Positions 16,071-23,099 of a stretch of DNA of 36,088 nt are shown one piece after another (position 1 is the stretch's first letter; each line of letters opens with the position of its first letter). The translations under genes and the position numbers were made by a program. Source of the stretch: an uncultured Fidelibacterota bacterium. GTDB lineage: Bacteria > Fidelibacterota > Marinisomatia > Marinisomatales > TCS55. The stretch spans positions 1-36,088 of the forward strand of contig CAJWZD010000020.1 in assembly GCA_913049685.1 (NCBI GenBank). The letters run 5' to 3'. The notes below the pieces were generated by a model. The model was given only the letters and a program-made list of their open reading frames with translations, was not told where the DNA came from and searched no databases.

Positions 16071-18254
16071 TTAATTACCTTGAAGCTTTGTAAGGGATTT
16101 ATCGGCTGAGGTTCTAATGATTTTTCTGGGAGACCATTGATTTCTAAGAAACTCTATTCTATTCATATCTGACTTATCACCAATATTTCCTAATTGCTTG
16201 ATCATCTCAGCCTGCACAATATAGCTATCGTCTCTATTAAGATATTTTCGAATCAGTTTGAGTGCATCGCTAGCATGGTGATTCGACATTTGAGCAATTA
16301 TAGTTCTTCTTGGCTGTGAATGTTTTTCTCGTATATATGCAATTAAAAAGTCCTTTGCTGACATTTCTTTACCAACTGATTTCAAAGCTGCGTTTCTCAC
16401 GAACCATGATCTATCATGAACAGCAATACGTTTTAAGGAGCGAACCGTTTTAGGTTCATCTATAAAAGCTGAAAGTTCAGTAGCTGCTTCCATTCTACCA
16501 ATCACATTATCTCTTTTGACTTTATTCAAAAGAGCCTCCAATGAAAGATCTTGTCTTACCTCAATTAAAAGGTCATTATCTGGATCAAAACGTACAAATA
16601 AAGGTTCTTTTTTCATTTCAAATCTGTGAATGGATCGTTTTCTATCTATTAAAATCTCCTCTATAACAACTTCATTTTTATAATAGAATGCAACCTTTGA
16701 TGGCAAACGATATTTGGTTGGTGTTTTTCTACCTATTTGGGTTTGATTCACATACAACGTTAAGGTTTTATCTTTCCACTCAGATTTAATGTCTAGCTTT
16801 GGATGACCTGCGCTTAATACCCATTGTTTAAAAAACCATGTTAAATCTTGTTCGGAAACATCGTTGACTACATCTATCAAATCGTTTGTATTGGGATTAC
16901 CATATGCATATTTATTCAAGAACACCTCTTGAAATTCTTTGAATATATCTCCACCGGTAATCTTTCTAAGCATATGGAGAACAGCAGCTCCCCTAGGATA
17001 TATATGACTGTCAAAATTCTGGTTTGGATATTTCCAGTATGGATGAACCATTGGTCTTGAATAGCGATTTTTATACTCATTTAAATAACTTTGCTTTTTC
17101 TTCCACAGGTTTATTTTCCCCTCTTCTTCTCCATACAAGTGAGAGCTGTACAAATACTCCCCGTAAGTGGCGAAAGATTCATTTAGCCATGCATGGTGCC
17201 AATTCTGCATAGTTATATAGTCACCCCACCAATGATGTGCTGCTTCATGCGCCACCAACCAATGACTTGGAAAGTCTTTTTCAGCTTTTGCATCATGAAT
17301 GGTTTTTTCACCTAGAATTGTTGCAGTAGTACTTTCAGCTCCTCCTCCAATTCCTGGGATGGTGATTTGATCCATCTTTGGCCATGGGTATGGCACTCCG
17401 TATTCTTTTTCAAAGAATCGCATAATCTCTGGTGTGCGATGAAAAGACCGATGCGCATGTTCTTTATCTTTTGGGTAGACCCAATAGCTCATTGGAATAT
17501 CTCCATGATAATCTTGGATTACTTCAAATGGACCAGCTACCATCACATATAAATAAGTTGAATTGGGTAGATCAAGATCCCATTTGTATGTAGTTGAGTC
17601 TCCTGACCCTTCTGATCTAATGCGCATACCGTTTGATAATTTTTTCCAATTAGTAGATTTACTTTTTAAAACCCCATTGGCAAGTACTTTCCAATCAGAA
17701 CGAACAGTGGTAATTATAGTGCTAGTTGCTTTATCTGCCGGATGATCATTAGAAGGAAACCAATGACGGGCACCTTCAGGAAACGAATGGGTTTGCACCA
17801 AAGCTGGGTTGTCTTCTGATTCGTCAAAAAAACCTAAGCCTAATACACGAACCCCACCCATATTATAGTTAGCTGGATCTGCAACCTTACCATCCGATTG
17901 ATAATAAATAGTATAGGTACGCTTTTCATTCTTATAAATAGGGTTTGGTGGTATAATAATTAGTGCATCATCATCCTGAATAAAAGATAAAGATAGCGTA
18001 TCAGTAATTACTTTCGTAACCCTAAAAGTCTCAACGTCAAAGCGAACAGTGTCAAGTTTTGAACGTGTTGCTAAAAAATCTATAGAAGTCTTACCATAAA
18101 AAGATTTTTGATGATCATTTATCTTAAGGTTTATTTCATAATGAAGAACATCAATGTCAAAATCGGGTTGACCATGAAAAGGTCTTTTATAGAGATCGGA
18201 ATTTTGCGCAGAAACAAAACAAACGATAGAAAAAAGTATTAAAAGATGCTTCAT
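16071..18254 (-). CDS. Secreted M1-family zinc aminopeptidase with C-terminal HEAT repeats
   Basis: A 727-residue M1 (gluzincin) metallopeptidase with signal peptide MKHLLILFSIVCFVSAQ. The N-terminal beta-saddle covers ~20-240. The zinc site is HEAAHHWWGDY at ~335 plus the third ligand in 'LNESFATYGEYL' at ~355, the HExxH-(18)-E arrangement. The substrate-recognition loop reads 'GGGAEST' where most members have GAMEN, keeping the key Glu but replacing Met-Glu-Asn context with Ala-Glu-Ser. A likely catalytic Tyr lies in 'HIYPRGAAVLHML'. Residues ~590-727 form HEAT-like helical repeats (RSWFVRNAALKSVGKE; DDSYIVQAEMIKQLGNIGD), as in some bacterial M1 enzymes. It removes N-terminal residues from peptides, probably in the periplasm or at the surface. 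Confidence 0.93.
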   Translation of the reverse strand: MKHLLILFSIVCFVSAQNSDLYKRPFHGQPDFDIDVLHYEINLKINDHQKSFYGKTSIDFLATRSKLDTVRFDVETFRVTKVITDTLSLSFIQDDDALIIIPPNPIYKNEKRTYTIYYQSDGKVADPANYNMGGVRVLGLGFFDESEDNPALVQTHSFPEGARHWFPSNDHPADKATSTIITTVRSDWKVLANGVLKSKSTNWKKLSNGMRIRSEGSGDSTTYKWDLDLPNSTYLYVMVAGPFEVIQDYHGDIPMSYWVYPKDKEHAHRSFHRTPEIMRFFEKEYGVPYPWPKMDQITIPGIGGGAESTTATILGEKTIHDAKAEKDFPSHWLVAHEAAHHWWGDYITMQNWHHAWLNESFATYGEYLYSSHLYGEEEGKINLWKKKQSYLNEYKNRYSRPMVHPYWKYPNQNFDSHIYPRGAAVLHMLRKITGGDIFKEFQEVFLNKYAYGNPNTNDLIDVVNDVSEQDLTWFFKQWVLSAGHPKLDIKSEWKDKTLTLYVNQTQIGRKTPTKYRLPSKVAFYYKNEVVIEEILIDRKRSIHRFEMKKEPLFVRFDPDNDLLIEVRQDLSLEALLNKVKRDNVIGRMEAATELSAFIDEPKTVRSLKRIAVHDRSWFVRNAALKSVGKEMSAKDFLIAYIREKHSQPRRTIIAQMSNHHASDALKLIRKYLNRDDSYIVQAEMIKQLGNIGDKSDMNRIEFLRNQWSPRKIIRTSADKSLTKLQGN

Positions 18255-18383
18255 AATACTTTAAATATAAATATCTTTTGCTTTTATTACTCCAAGAATC
18301 CTACAATTAAATTTAAAGGAAAAAAATGAATAAACTGAATTTACTTGTTTTAATCTGATATTATTTTCTTTTAGATTCGATAC

Positions 18384-18764
18384 ATGAATAGACTATTCTT
18401 CATGCGCAACAGAAGTTTATTTGAAAAGATTTTTCTACTTTTCTTCTTAACCTGTATGGTTTTAGTGACACCATTTTCAACATATCTTTCCTCTGAAGAT
18501 TATGTACAGATGAATGAAAGCTTTATAAATCTTTCTTTTACACCTACTGAGGTGATGTTTATTGGTGTGGTGGCATTGTTTATCTTTATTATTTTTGGTG
18601 GAAAAAGCGATGAAGATGATGAAGATGATTCTTTAAATATAATCAAGCCAATGGTAGGTAAATTTGATAATGATGAAGAATTGGGTCAGTATATCAGAGC
18701 TCTTTCCAATGCCACATCTTCCCCTGAAAATTCTCCTGCCAAACCTCGAAAAAAAACCAAATAA
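18384..18764 (+). CDS. Small membrane protein with acidic and basic C-terminal tail (126 aa)
   Basis: A 126-residue protein with two hydrophobic helices, ~15-36 (KIFLLFFLTCMVLVTPFSTY) and ~56-74 (VMFIGVVALFIFIIFGG). An acidic patch (KSDEDDEDDS), a short soluble domain (KFDNDEELGQYIRALSNA) and a basic end (PAKPRKKTK) follow. No family is recognised. It heads a plus-strand run of four tiny genes ending at 19344. The start is the ATG at 18384; a second in-frame Met (MRNRSL) six codons on is also possible, and neither has a strong ribosome site. It is divergent from the M1 peptidase across a 129-bp gap. Confidence 0.7.
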   Translation: MNRLFFMRNRSLFEKIFLLFFLTCMVLVTPFSTYLSSEDYVQMNESFINLSFTPTEVMFIGVVALFIFIIFGGKSDEDDEDDSLNIIKPMVGKFDNDEELGQYIRALSNATSSPENSPAKPRKKTK

Positions 18765-18782
18765 TTACTACTCTTAACTATT

Positions 18783-18802
18783 TCATGATACAATTATCGT
18801 GA
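18783..18802 (+). other. Short hairpin just ahead of a ribosome site
   Basis: TCATGATA (18783-18790) and TATCGTGA (18795-18802) form an 8-bp stem with one G-U pair and a CAAT loop. It sits between the 126-aa and 56-aa genes and ends 2 nt before the AAGG ribosome site (18805-18808) of the latter. No U-tract follows, so it does not look like a terminator; it may be an RNA processing or translation element, or chance. Confidence 0.35.
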
Positions 18803-18814
18803 TCAAGGTTATTT

Positions 18815-18985
18815 ATGAAATTTATTTTAGGAATTTTTAGCGCAGGTTTAATTGTAGTGATTTATAATTACTTCGCTGAAAGCAATGAGCCGCCTCGAAA
18901 TCTCATCAAAGCAATTTTAGAATGCTTTGCGATCATTTGTATTATTATTTTTTTTGCAAATAGATATATTTTTCTATTTAGGTGA
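18815..18985 (+). CDS. 56-aa membrane protein
   Basis: A short gene with ATG at 18815 and an AAGG ribosome site 6 nt upstream. It encodes 56 residues with two hydrophobic helices (MKFILGIFSAGLIVVIYNYF and AILECFAIICIIIFFANRY) joined by a polar loop ESNEPPRNLIK. No family is recognised. Its TGA ends 3 nt before the GTG of the next small gene, so the two are probably translated together. Confidence 0.6.
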   Translation: MKFILGIFSAGLIVVIYNYFAESNEPPRNLIKAILECFAIICIIIFFANRYIFLFR

Positions 18986-18988
18986 TTT

Positions 18989-19171
18989 GTGAAGAAAATC
19001 AGGTTCTCTCTTCCTATCATTCTTGGGTGTATATCCATTTTAAATTTGATTCAGTTTTTTATTAATTGGGATACATACTTTTTATCATCCTTCCTTCTTT
19101 TTGGGGTTACATCAATTATTTTTTATTTCATTATTTCTTTCACAACAGATGAGGATGGTTGGGAGAAATAA
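18989..19171 (+). CDS. 60-aa two-helix membrane protein
   Basis: GTG start at 18989, 3 nt after the previous stop; the AGGTGA containing that stop can act as the ribosome site. The 60 residues form two transmembrane helices (SLPIILGCISILNLIQFFIN and SSFLLFGVTSIIFYFIIS) with an acidic end TTDEDGWEK. No family is recognised. The TAA stop shares its last A with the ATG of the next gene (TAATG), a classic stop-start coupling. Confidence 0.65.
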   Translation: MKKIRFSLPIILGCISILNLIQFFINWDTYFLSSFLLFGVTSIIFYFIISFTTDEDGWEK

Positions 19172-19344
19172 TGAAAACCAAAAAAAGCAATCCTAAAATA
19201 ATCAGTAGAGAATCAACGGATCCTCACATAGAGTTAAATGATAAGAAAATAATAAGACATTTGAAAGATGAGGTGCGCGAATACAAAAGGCAGATAAAAG
19301 TTTTAAAAAGGGCAATTGATCATCTTAATAATAACAATGAATGA
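19171..19344 (+). CDS. 57-aa basic coiled-coil protein
   Basis: Starts at ATG 19171-19173 within a TAATG junction, with GGAG about 6 nt ahead; this is preferred to a TTG four codons upstream that has no ribosome site of its own. The 57 residues are soluble and highly charged. Residues ~27-55 (DKKIIRHLKDEVREYKRQIK then VLKRAIDHLNNNN) show heptad-like hydrophobic spacing and should form a single coiled coil. No family is recognised. Coupling to the two-helix protein upstream suggests that it works with that membrane protein, perhaps as a cytoplasmic partner (inference). Confidence 0.6.
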   Translation: MKTKKSNPKIISRESTDPHIELNDKKIIRHLKDEVREYKRQIKVLKRAIDHLNNNNE

Positions 19345-19401
19345 ATTTGAGGGCTTTTATCTTAATAATTTAATTTTTATTGAGATTTATCGATAATAAT
19401 T

Positions 19402-19827
19402 CTATTCTATGCATGAATAGTATGGAGCATTGTAAATAATCCTATCTAAATCATTTTGGGACAGCCCATCTGTAAAAAATCTTTCAGAATTTGAATCAAA
19501 AATAATTCCATATTCTTCAATACTCTCTCCAGATAATATTTCTAAATCGTTCAAATAAAATCTAGTTTTTAATATATTGCCATTTTTAAAATAAAGATTT
19601 ACAGTAACGTGGATTGCGTTTACAGGTAAATCTCCAGTATTATCAGCGTTAACTAGAAATTTGACATATGGATTGTTTTGCGCAAATGACCATTCTTCTT
19701 TTAGATTAATATTTAATCTACATACTTCTTCGCCAAAAGCACTATCGCTCGAAGAATTATTATCTACGCATGTCGTGCAATAAAATGAAATTACAGCAAC
19801 TGAAAAATAACATAAGTTTTTTTTCAT
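19402..19827 (-). CDS. Putative lipoprotein, 141 aa, just downstream of tRNA-Leu
   Basis: The N terminus MKKNLCYFSVAVISFYCTTC is a short signal with Cys at the likely cleavage site and a Ser/Asn/Asp-rich start (VDNNSSSDS), as in lipoproteins. The rest is beta-rich: 'NPYVKFLVNADNTGDLPVN', 'IHVTVNLYFKNGNILKTRFY' and 'LEILSGESIEEYGIIFDS' resemble an LEA14/FxLYD-type single Ig-like domain that handles an exported surface, though the match is by eye. The ATG lies only 11 nt after the 3' end of tRNA-Leu, with no ribosome site, so it may be made from the same transcript. Confidence 0.7.
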   Translation of the reverse strand: MKKNLCYFSVAVISFYCTTCVDNNSSSDSAFGEEVCRLNINLKEEWSFAQNNPYVKFLVNADNTGDLPVNAIHVTVNLYFKNGNILKTRFYLNDLEILSGESIEEYGIIFDSNSERFFTDGLSQNDLDRIIYNAPYYSCIE

Positions 19828-19838
19828 ATTTATGGTAG

Positions 19839-19923
19839 TGCCCGAGGGCGGACTCGAACCGCCACGGCTTATTCAGCCAACGGATTTTAAGTCCGTCATG
19901 TCTACCAATTCCATCACCCGGGC
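19839..19923 (-). tRNA. tRNA-Leu (anticodon UAA)
   Basis: An 85-nt class II tRNA. The acceptor stem is GCCCGGG paired to CTCGGGC with discriminator A. The anticodon stem ACGGA/TCCGT holds the loop CTTAAAA, giving anticodon TAA. A long variable arm (GGCTGAATAAGCC) and the T-arm with GGTTCGAGTCC follow. The 3' CCA is not encoded. Reads UUA, a common Leu codon in an AT-rich genome. Confidence 0.96.
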
Positions 19924-20180
19924 ACAATTTTTTTGAGATGTCATCTGAATTCGAAACAATCAAATAATCCTCACTTAATAAAAAAGGCAATAGTAAACAT
20001 TAAAATTTCACAATTACGAGCTTAGAATATTTACTTAAAAATTTACAATTTTTCAATTCTTAAAACTCCTAAAAGATAGATAAATCACTTCGAAGAGATG
20101 GCTTTAGAATATGTCTAATATAATTGATAGGAAGAATTTAAACAGCTTGATATAATTTCAATAGAACCATTTTTTCTATT
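19924..20180. other. Gene-free AT-rich gap of 257 bp
   Basis: Between the 301-aa gene's 3' end and tRNA-Leu. Both strands were read: there are only very short frames, with no convincing start plus ribosome site, and no hairpin followed by a U-tract. It must hold the tRNA-Leu promoter (minus strand, just above 19923). Confidence 0.5.
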
Positions 20181-21086
20181 TTAGTTAAAATCAGAAGCAA
20201 ATTTAAAAGGTTGAATATCTGGCAAATCTATAAAATTTATAGCAATACCAATTGGTGATCCACTAGCAATAGGGGTTAACACAAATAATCGATTAAGGTC
20301 CATTCTTTTTAATTTTCTTGAAAAAATATTACCCTTAATAATAAATCCAGATAATGCAGAAATATTTGTAATAAGTTTACCATCAAATTGATCAATCATT
20401 TTCTTACTAAGATTTCCTAAAATAAAAATTTTTTGATTAAAAAGCTCATTGGATGTAATTGTGTTATTTTGGGATATAATTTCCCATGACTTGTTATAAT
20501 ATTTAGCATGTCCTGAATCAAAGGATTCATTAGAATAAAAAAAATATTTATATTTATTTTTTAATGGGTAAAAAATACTTATTCCTTTATTTGGATTAAG
20601 TCCGAAAAAAGCACTCGATTCCGTCCCCATCCATTCGATATTGCAACCAAATTCTTTTATAATAATTTTTAACCCATCTATAAAAGCTTTGTTCACTCGT
20701 ATTGCGTAAACCTTGGATTCTGATGAATTAAAATATCTTCCAAAAAATTCAAAATCACCTTTTTTAGGCCATCTTTGATTAATGGTCCATTTTGCAAAAT
20801 CCCATCCATCCAAAATAGACATTTTAAAGTCTAGCTTAATTGTTGAAGAATTACATAAATCATCAGCAATAGTAACAAAGACTGATTGCCCCTCAAATGC
20901 TATATTTTTGCGAATAATTTTTAGTGTGCTATCTATTTCAGAAACTAAATCGGCTTCTTTAAAATCAATATCCAAAAGTGAAAATTTGAAAGAGTGATAA
21001 TGAACAAACTCGAGGGTTTTTTTACCATTATCAGCTTCCCAAGCAGAACAAATTAAATGATTTTTAGTTATAGCTAGATGAATCAC
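20181..21086 (-). CDS. Uncharacterised protein next to bactofilin, possibly PilM/GspL-like fold
   Basis: A 301-residue soluble protein with no signal peptide. I do not recognise a named family. The order of elements (MIHLAITKNHLICSAWEAD; VFVTIADDLCNSSTIKLD; DFAKWTINQRWP; then YAIRVNKAFIDGLKIIIKEF and GCNIEWMGTESSAFFGL) resembles PilM/GspL actin-like (RNase H-fold) proteins, where a Gly-rich turn leads to 'id.e..A'. The nucleotide-binding motifs look weak: 'ISIFYPLKNKYKYFFYSN' sits where a phosphate loop would be expected, and 'KIFILGNLSKK' may be a remnant of phosphate motif 2. It could therefore be a degenerate, non-ATPase member. It lies 101 nt downstream of bactofilin on the same strand, separated by a hairpin. 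Confidence 0.7.
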   Translation of the reverse strand: MIHLAITKNHLICSAWEADNGKKTLEFVHYHSFKFSLLDIDFKEADLVSEIDSTLKIIRKNIAFEGQSVFVTIADDLCNSSTIKLDFKMSILDGWDFAKWTINQRWPKKGDFEFFGRYFNSSESKVYAIRVNKAFIDGLKIIIKEFGCNIEWMGTESSAFFGLNPNKGISIFYPLKNKYKYFFYSNESFDSGHAKYYNKSWEIISQNNTITSNELFNQKIFILGNLSKKMIDQFDGKLITNISALSGFIIKGNIFSRKLKRMDLNRLFVLTPIASGSPIGIAINFIDLPDIQPFKFASDFN

Positions 21087-21150
21087 ACGACTAATTGATT
21101 TTACATTTAAAACATGTAAATGAAGACAATATCGAGGTTGATAAGATTTA

Positions 21151-21181
21151 TTACTGCATGGTATAAAAAACCATGCAGTAA
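21151..21181 (-). terminator. Hairpin after the bactofilin gene
   Basis: A perfect 12-bp stem TTACTGCATGGT (21151-21162) and ACCATGCAGTAA (21170-21181) with a 7-nt loop, starting 7 nt after the bactofilin stop. On the minus strand the sequence that follows is only moderately T-rich, so it may be an attenuating or mRNA-stabilising hairpin between bactofilin and the 301-aa gene instead of a full terminator. Confidence 0.6.
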
Positions 21182-21187
21182 AATAAA

Positions 21188-21658
21188 CTATTTTTTTGTA
21201 GCAACCTTGTCAGCTAACTCCATAATGCTAGGTGCTTCTTCTTCTTTTTTATTAGATAGTGGTTTAGTAGCAGATTCTTTAGATAAAGGCTTTGGCTCTT
21301 CATCGATTGCACTAATATCACCCTTTATTGTTCCACCTAGTTTAATGTCTAGCATGTGATAAGCTATTTTTCCAGAAACACTACCTTTGTCATATATAGT
21401 TAATGTATTTGATACAGTAATATCTCCGCTTAGCGCTCCTCTAACTTGAGCATCTGCTGCCTCAATTTGACCTTTGACCAGACCTTTTTCGCCAATGATA
21501 ATTTTATCAGTAGAAACTTTAATATCTGCAATTCCGTCTATGGATAATTCTTTCGCATCGGTAATTTCACCAGTTATTTTAACGTTTTTACCAACTGTTA
21601 AACTAGAAGGCTTTATACCAACTGGACTTTTAGTTGTTTTTTTTGAATTAGTAGGCAT
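21188..21658 (-). CDS. Bactofilin
   Basis: A 156-residue bactofilin (polymer-forming cytoskeletal protein, formerly DUF583). The central ~95 residues carry the right-handed beta-helix repeats: 'VGKNVKITGEITDAKELSID', 'GLVKGQIEAADAQVRGALSG', 'SVSGKIAYHMLDIKLGGTIK'. They are flanked by disordered tails: a basic N-terminal tail (MPTNSKKTTKSPVG) and a C-terminal one (EEPKPLSKESATKPLSNKKE). Bactofilins form nucleotide-free filaments under the inner membrane and act in cell shape, stalk or motility structures. No M23 peptidase, the common bactofilin partner, is adjacent; the neighbour is the unknown 301-aa protein. GGAG lies ~7 nt before the ATG. Confidence 0.92.
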   Translation of the reverse strand: MPTNSKKTTKSPVGIKPSSLTVGKNVKITGEITDAKELSIDGIADIKVSTDKIIIGEKGLVKGQIEAADAQVRGALSGDITVSNTLTIYDKGSVSGKIAYHMLDIKLGGTIKGDISAIDEEPKPLSKESATKPLSNKKEEEAPSIMELADKVATKK

Positions 21659-21773
21659 TTTATGACTCCGCTTTAAAATGTTATTAATTATTGATTGTTA
21701 AGAAATTAACTCTAATCTATTTACATAAAAAATAATAATTACTTCAAAAATACTCAAAATCAAAAAGCAAAAT

Positions 21774-21803
21774 AAAAAAAGGTCTATTTTAAAATGTAAA
21801 TAG
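21774..21803 (-). terminator. Weak terminator after tRNA-Cys
   Basis: On the minus strand, 3 nt past the tRNA-Cys end, CTATTT and AAATAG (21784-21803) can pair around an 8-nt loop, followed after 3 nt by a run of seven T (21774-21780). The stem is short and AT-rich, so the call is tentative. Confidence 0.4.
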
Positions 21804-21806
21804 TAG

Positions 21807-21880
21807 AGGCGTCGGCCGGATTCGAACCGGCGAATGGCGGTTTTGCAAACCGATCCCTTAGACCACTTGGGTACGACGCC
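21807..21880 (-). tRNA. tRNA-Cys (anticodon GCA)
   Basis: A 74-nt tRNA with acceptor stem GGCGTCG/CGACGCC, anticodon stem CGGTT/AACCG and loop TTGCAAA giving anticodon GCA, and T-arm GCCGGTTCGAATCCGGC. The discriminator base is U, the known identity element of tRNA-Cys. The 3' CCA is not encoded. Confidence 0.96.
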
Positions 21881-21940
21881 CTATAAAAATAATAATATAA
21901 AAAACGATAACGAAATTAGTGCTAATTAACTATAAATCAA

Positions 21941-22087
21941 TTAAGCAAATCTAAATAATAATTCACGCACTGATTCCATTTTAGTATTCAACTCATCTAG
22001 TGTTTTGTTCTGCAGCCATAATTGAGCTGAAATAGATAGAAATCCAATAATGAGGATACTATAAATTATTTTTATGTGTTTATCCAT
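21941..22087 (-). CDS. 48-aa single-span membrane protein
   Basis: ATG at 22085-22087 preceded by a strong AAGGAG about 7 nt away; TAA at 21941-21943. The 48 residues are a short basic start (MDKHIK), one hydrophobic span (IIYSILIIGFLSISAQLW) and an amphipathic tail (NKTLDELNTKMESVRELLFR). No family is recognised. The good ribosome site and composition argue that it is real. It is divergent from the 79-aa gene across 45 bp. Confidence 0.65.
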   Translation of the reverse strand: MDKHIKIIYSILIIGFLSISAQLWLQNKTLDELNTKMESVRELLFRFA

Positions 22088-22132
22088 ATAACTACTCCTT
22101 TTTCATCAAATAGAATATCCTTAAGTTAAAAT

Positions 22133-22372
22133 ATGAAAGGTTCAAATTTAAACATATATCAGCGCTTACGTGATTTTAACGTGCCATCAGCAGTGCTTGA
22201 TGAAATTTTCTCAAACGATGAGGATCTAAGCACACTTGTCAAATCATGGAATGAATTGAAAGATCAAAAGCTAGAGGATGATCAAATCGCTGAAGCGGTA
22301 TCAAAAATTATCCTAAAAGAACTCGGGGATGATTTTATTCAGTCCCTAGAAAATTCGTCAATAAAAAAATAG
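22133..22372 (+). CDS. 79-aa acidic helical hypothetical protein
   Basis: A 79-residue soluble, acidic, probably all-helical protein (IYQRLRDFNVPSAVLDEIFS ... WNELKDQKLEDDQIAEAVSK ...). No signal peptide or known motif. Its 3' end overlaps the convergent gene at 22339-22707 by 34 bp. Only a weak ribosome site is visible. Confidence 0.6.
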   Translation: MKGSNLNIYQRLRDFNVPSAVLDEIFSNDEDLSTLVKSWNELKDQKLEDDQIAEAVSKIILKELGDDFIQSLENSSIKK

Positions 22373-22707
22373 TGATATCGTATATTCTTTTTTTCTGATT
22401 TGACTATATTGGGATTATAGTTTTTACGAATCATTTGACCTACTGCTTGCTTAACTTTTTCTGAACGTCTTAACAGCGATCTATCGTTTGGTTTTTGCTC
22501 AGCAAGCAAAAGATATTTCATGCTTTCTGAATACACCTTTTTAAGGTCTCCGGTTTTAGGCTCATCAAGATAATATCCAACTTGGGCTTCGATTTCACGC
22601 TGAATTCGTAAAACATATTTATAGTCAGACGTTGGTTCGATTGGCTGAGAAAAGATGGAATTATTTAAAAGAATGAAAAGGGGTATTATTTGAAATTTGT
22701 AAAACAC
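22339..22707 (-). CDS. Small secreted hypothetical protein (122 aa), coupled start
   Basis: The frame is open further upstream, but the best start is GTG at 22705-22707, which shares its G with the TAG of the preceding gene (TAGTG) and gives a proper signal peptide (MFYKFQIIPLFILLNNSIFSQ). The mature ~100 residues are basic and helical (YKYVLRIQREIEAQVGYYLD; KYLLLAEQKPNDRSLLRRSE). No family is recognised. Its start coupled to the upstream exported protein suggests that the two act together. Confidence 0.65.
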   Translation of the reverse strand: MFYKFQIIPLFILLNNSIFSQPIEPTSDYKYVLRIQREIEAQVGYYLDEPKTGDLKKVYSESMKYLLLAEQKPNDRSLLRRSEKVKQAVGQMIRKNYNPNIVKSEKKNIRYHYFFIDEFSRD

Positions 22708-23093
22708 TATTTTTGACCATTTGTAAGTGTTAAATACAATAAGAAGGATGCCACGCAATATGTAATACTTGATGCCTTTCCAGTTAATTTTTTGGACTCG
22801 ATAGAATCTTCTCTAAGTTGTTTTTTGTCTACCTGGCTATGAACGATTTTAGATTGATTTTTGTATTTGCACCTTCGTGTGTCGATGTAATATCTAACCC
22901 TTTCAATGGTTGTTAAGGACTCCAATCCTTCATTCATTGCCTTTTCAATTTCAGGTGTCTCACAGGTGCCAACCCATTCAACGTATTCTTTGGAATTAAC
23001 ATCAATTTGATCGATTTGAGCATACAGTATTTTGGGTACGCACAATAAAATGAACATTAATGCAAATCTAAGTATAGATAACATATTGACCAT
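22707..23093 (-). CDS. Small exported hypothetical protein (128 aa)
   Basis: Signal peptide MVNMLSILRFALMFILLCVP ending near 'LYAQ' at residue ~25. The mature part contains 'YVEWVGTCETPEIEKAMNEG' and 'RVRYYIDTRRCKYKNQSKIV', with two Cys that could form a disulfide, and a hydrophobic C-terminal stretch (SSITYCVASFLLYLTLTNG) that may be a membrane anchor. No family is recognised. The ATG lies 6 nt after the stop of the barrel-like gene upstream and its stop overlaps the next start, so the three genes 22339-23759 look like one operon. Confidence 0.65.
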   Translation of the reverse strand: MVNMLSILRFALMFILLCVPKILYAQIDQIDVNSKEYVEWVGTCETPEIEKAMNEGLESLTTIERVRYYIDTRRCKYKNQSKIVHSQVDKKQLREDSIESKKLTGKASSITYCVASFLLYLTLTNGQK

Positions 23094-23099
23094 TTGTAA

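Noticed and set aside
19760-19990. 76-aa minus-strand frame
   Set aside because: It runs straight through the tRNA-Leu gene; the translated residues are those of the tRNA sequence.
20782-21359. Plus-strand frames of 71 and 79 aa opposite the 301-aa gene and bactofilin
   Set aside because: They are shadows of clearly coding genes on the other strand, and the second one also spans the hairpin at 21151-21181.
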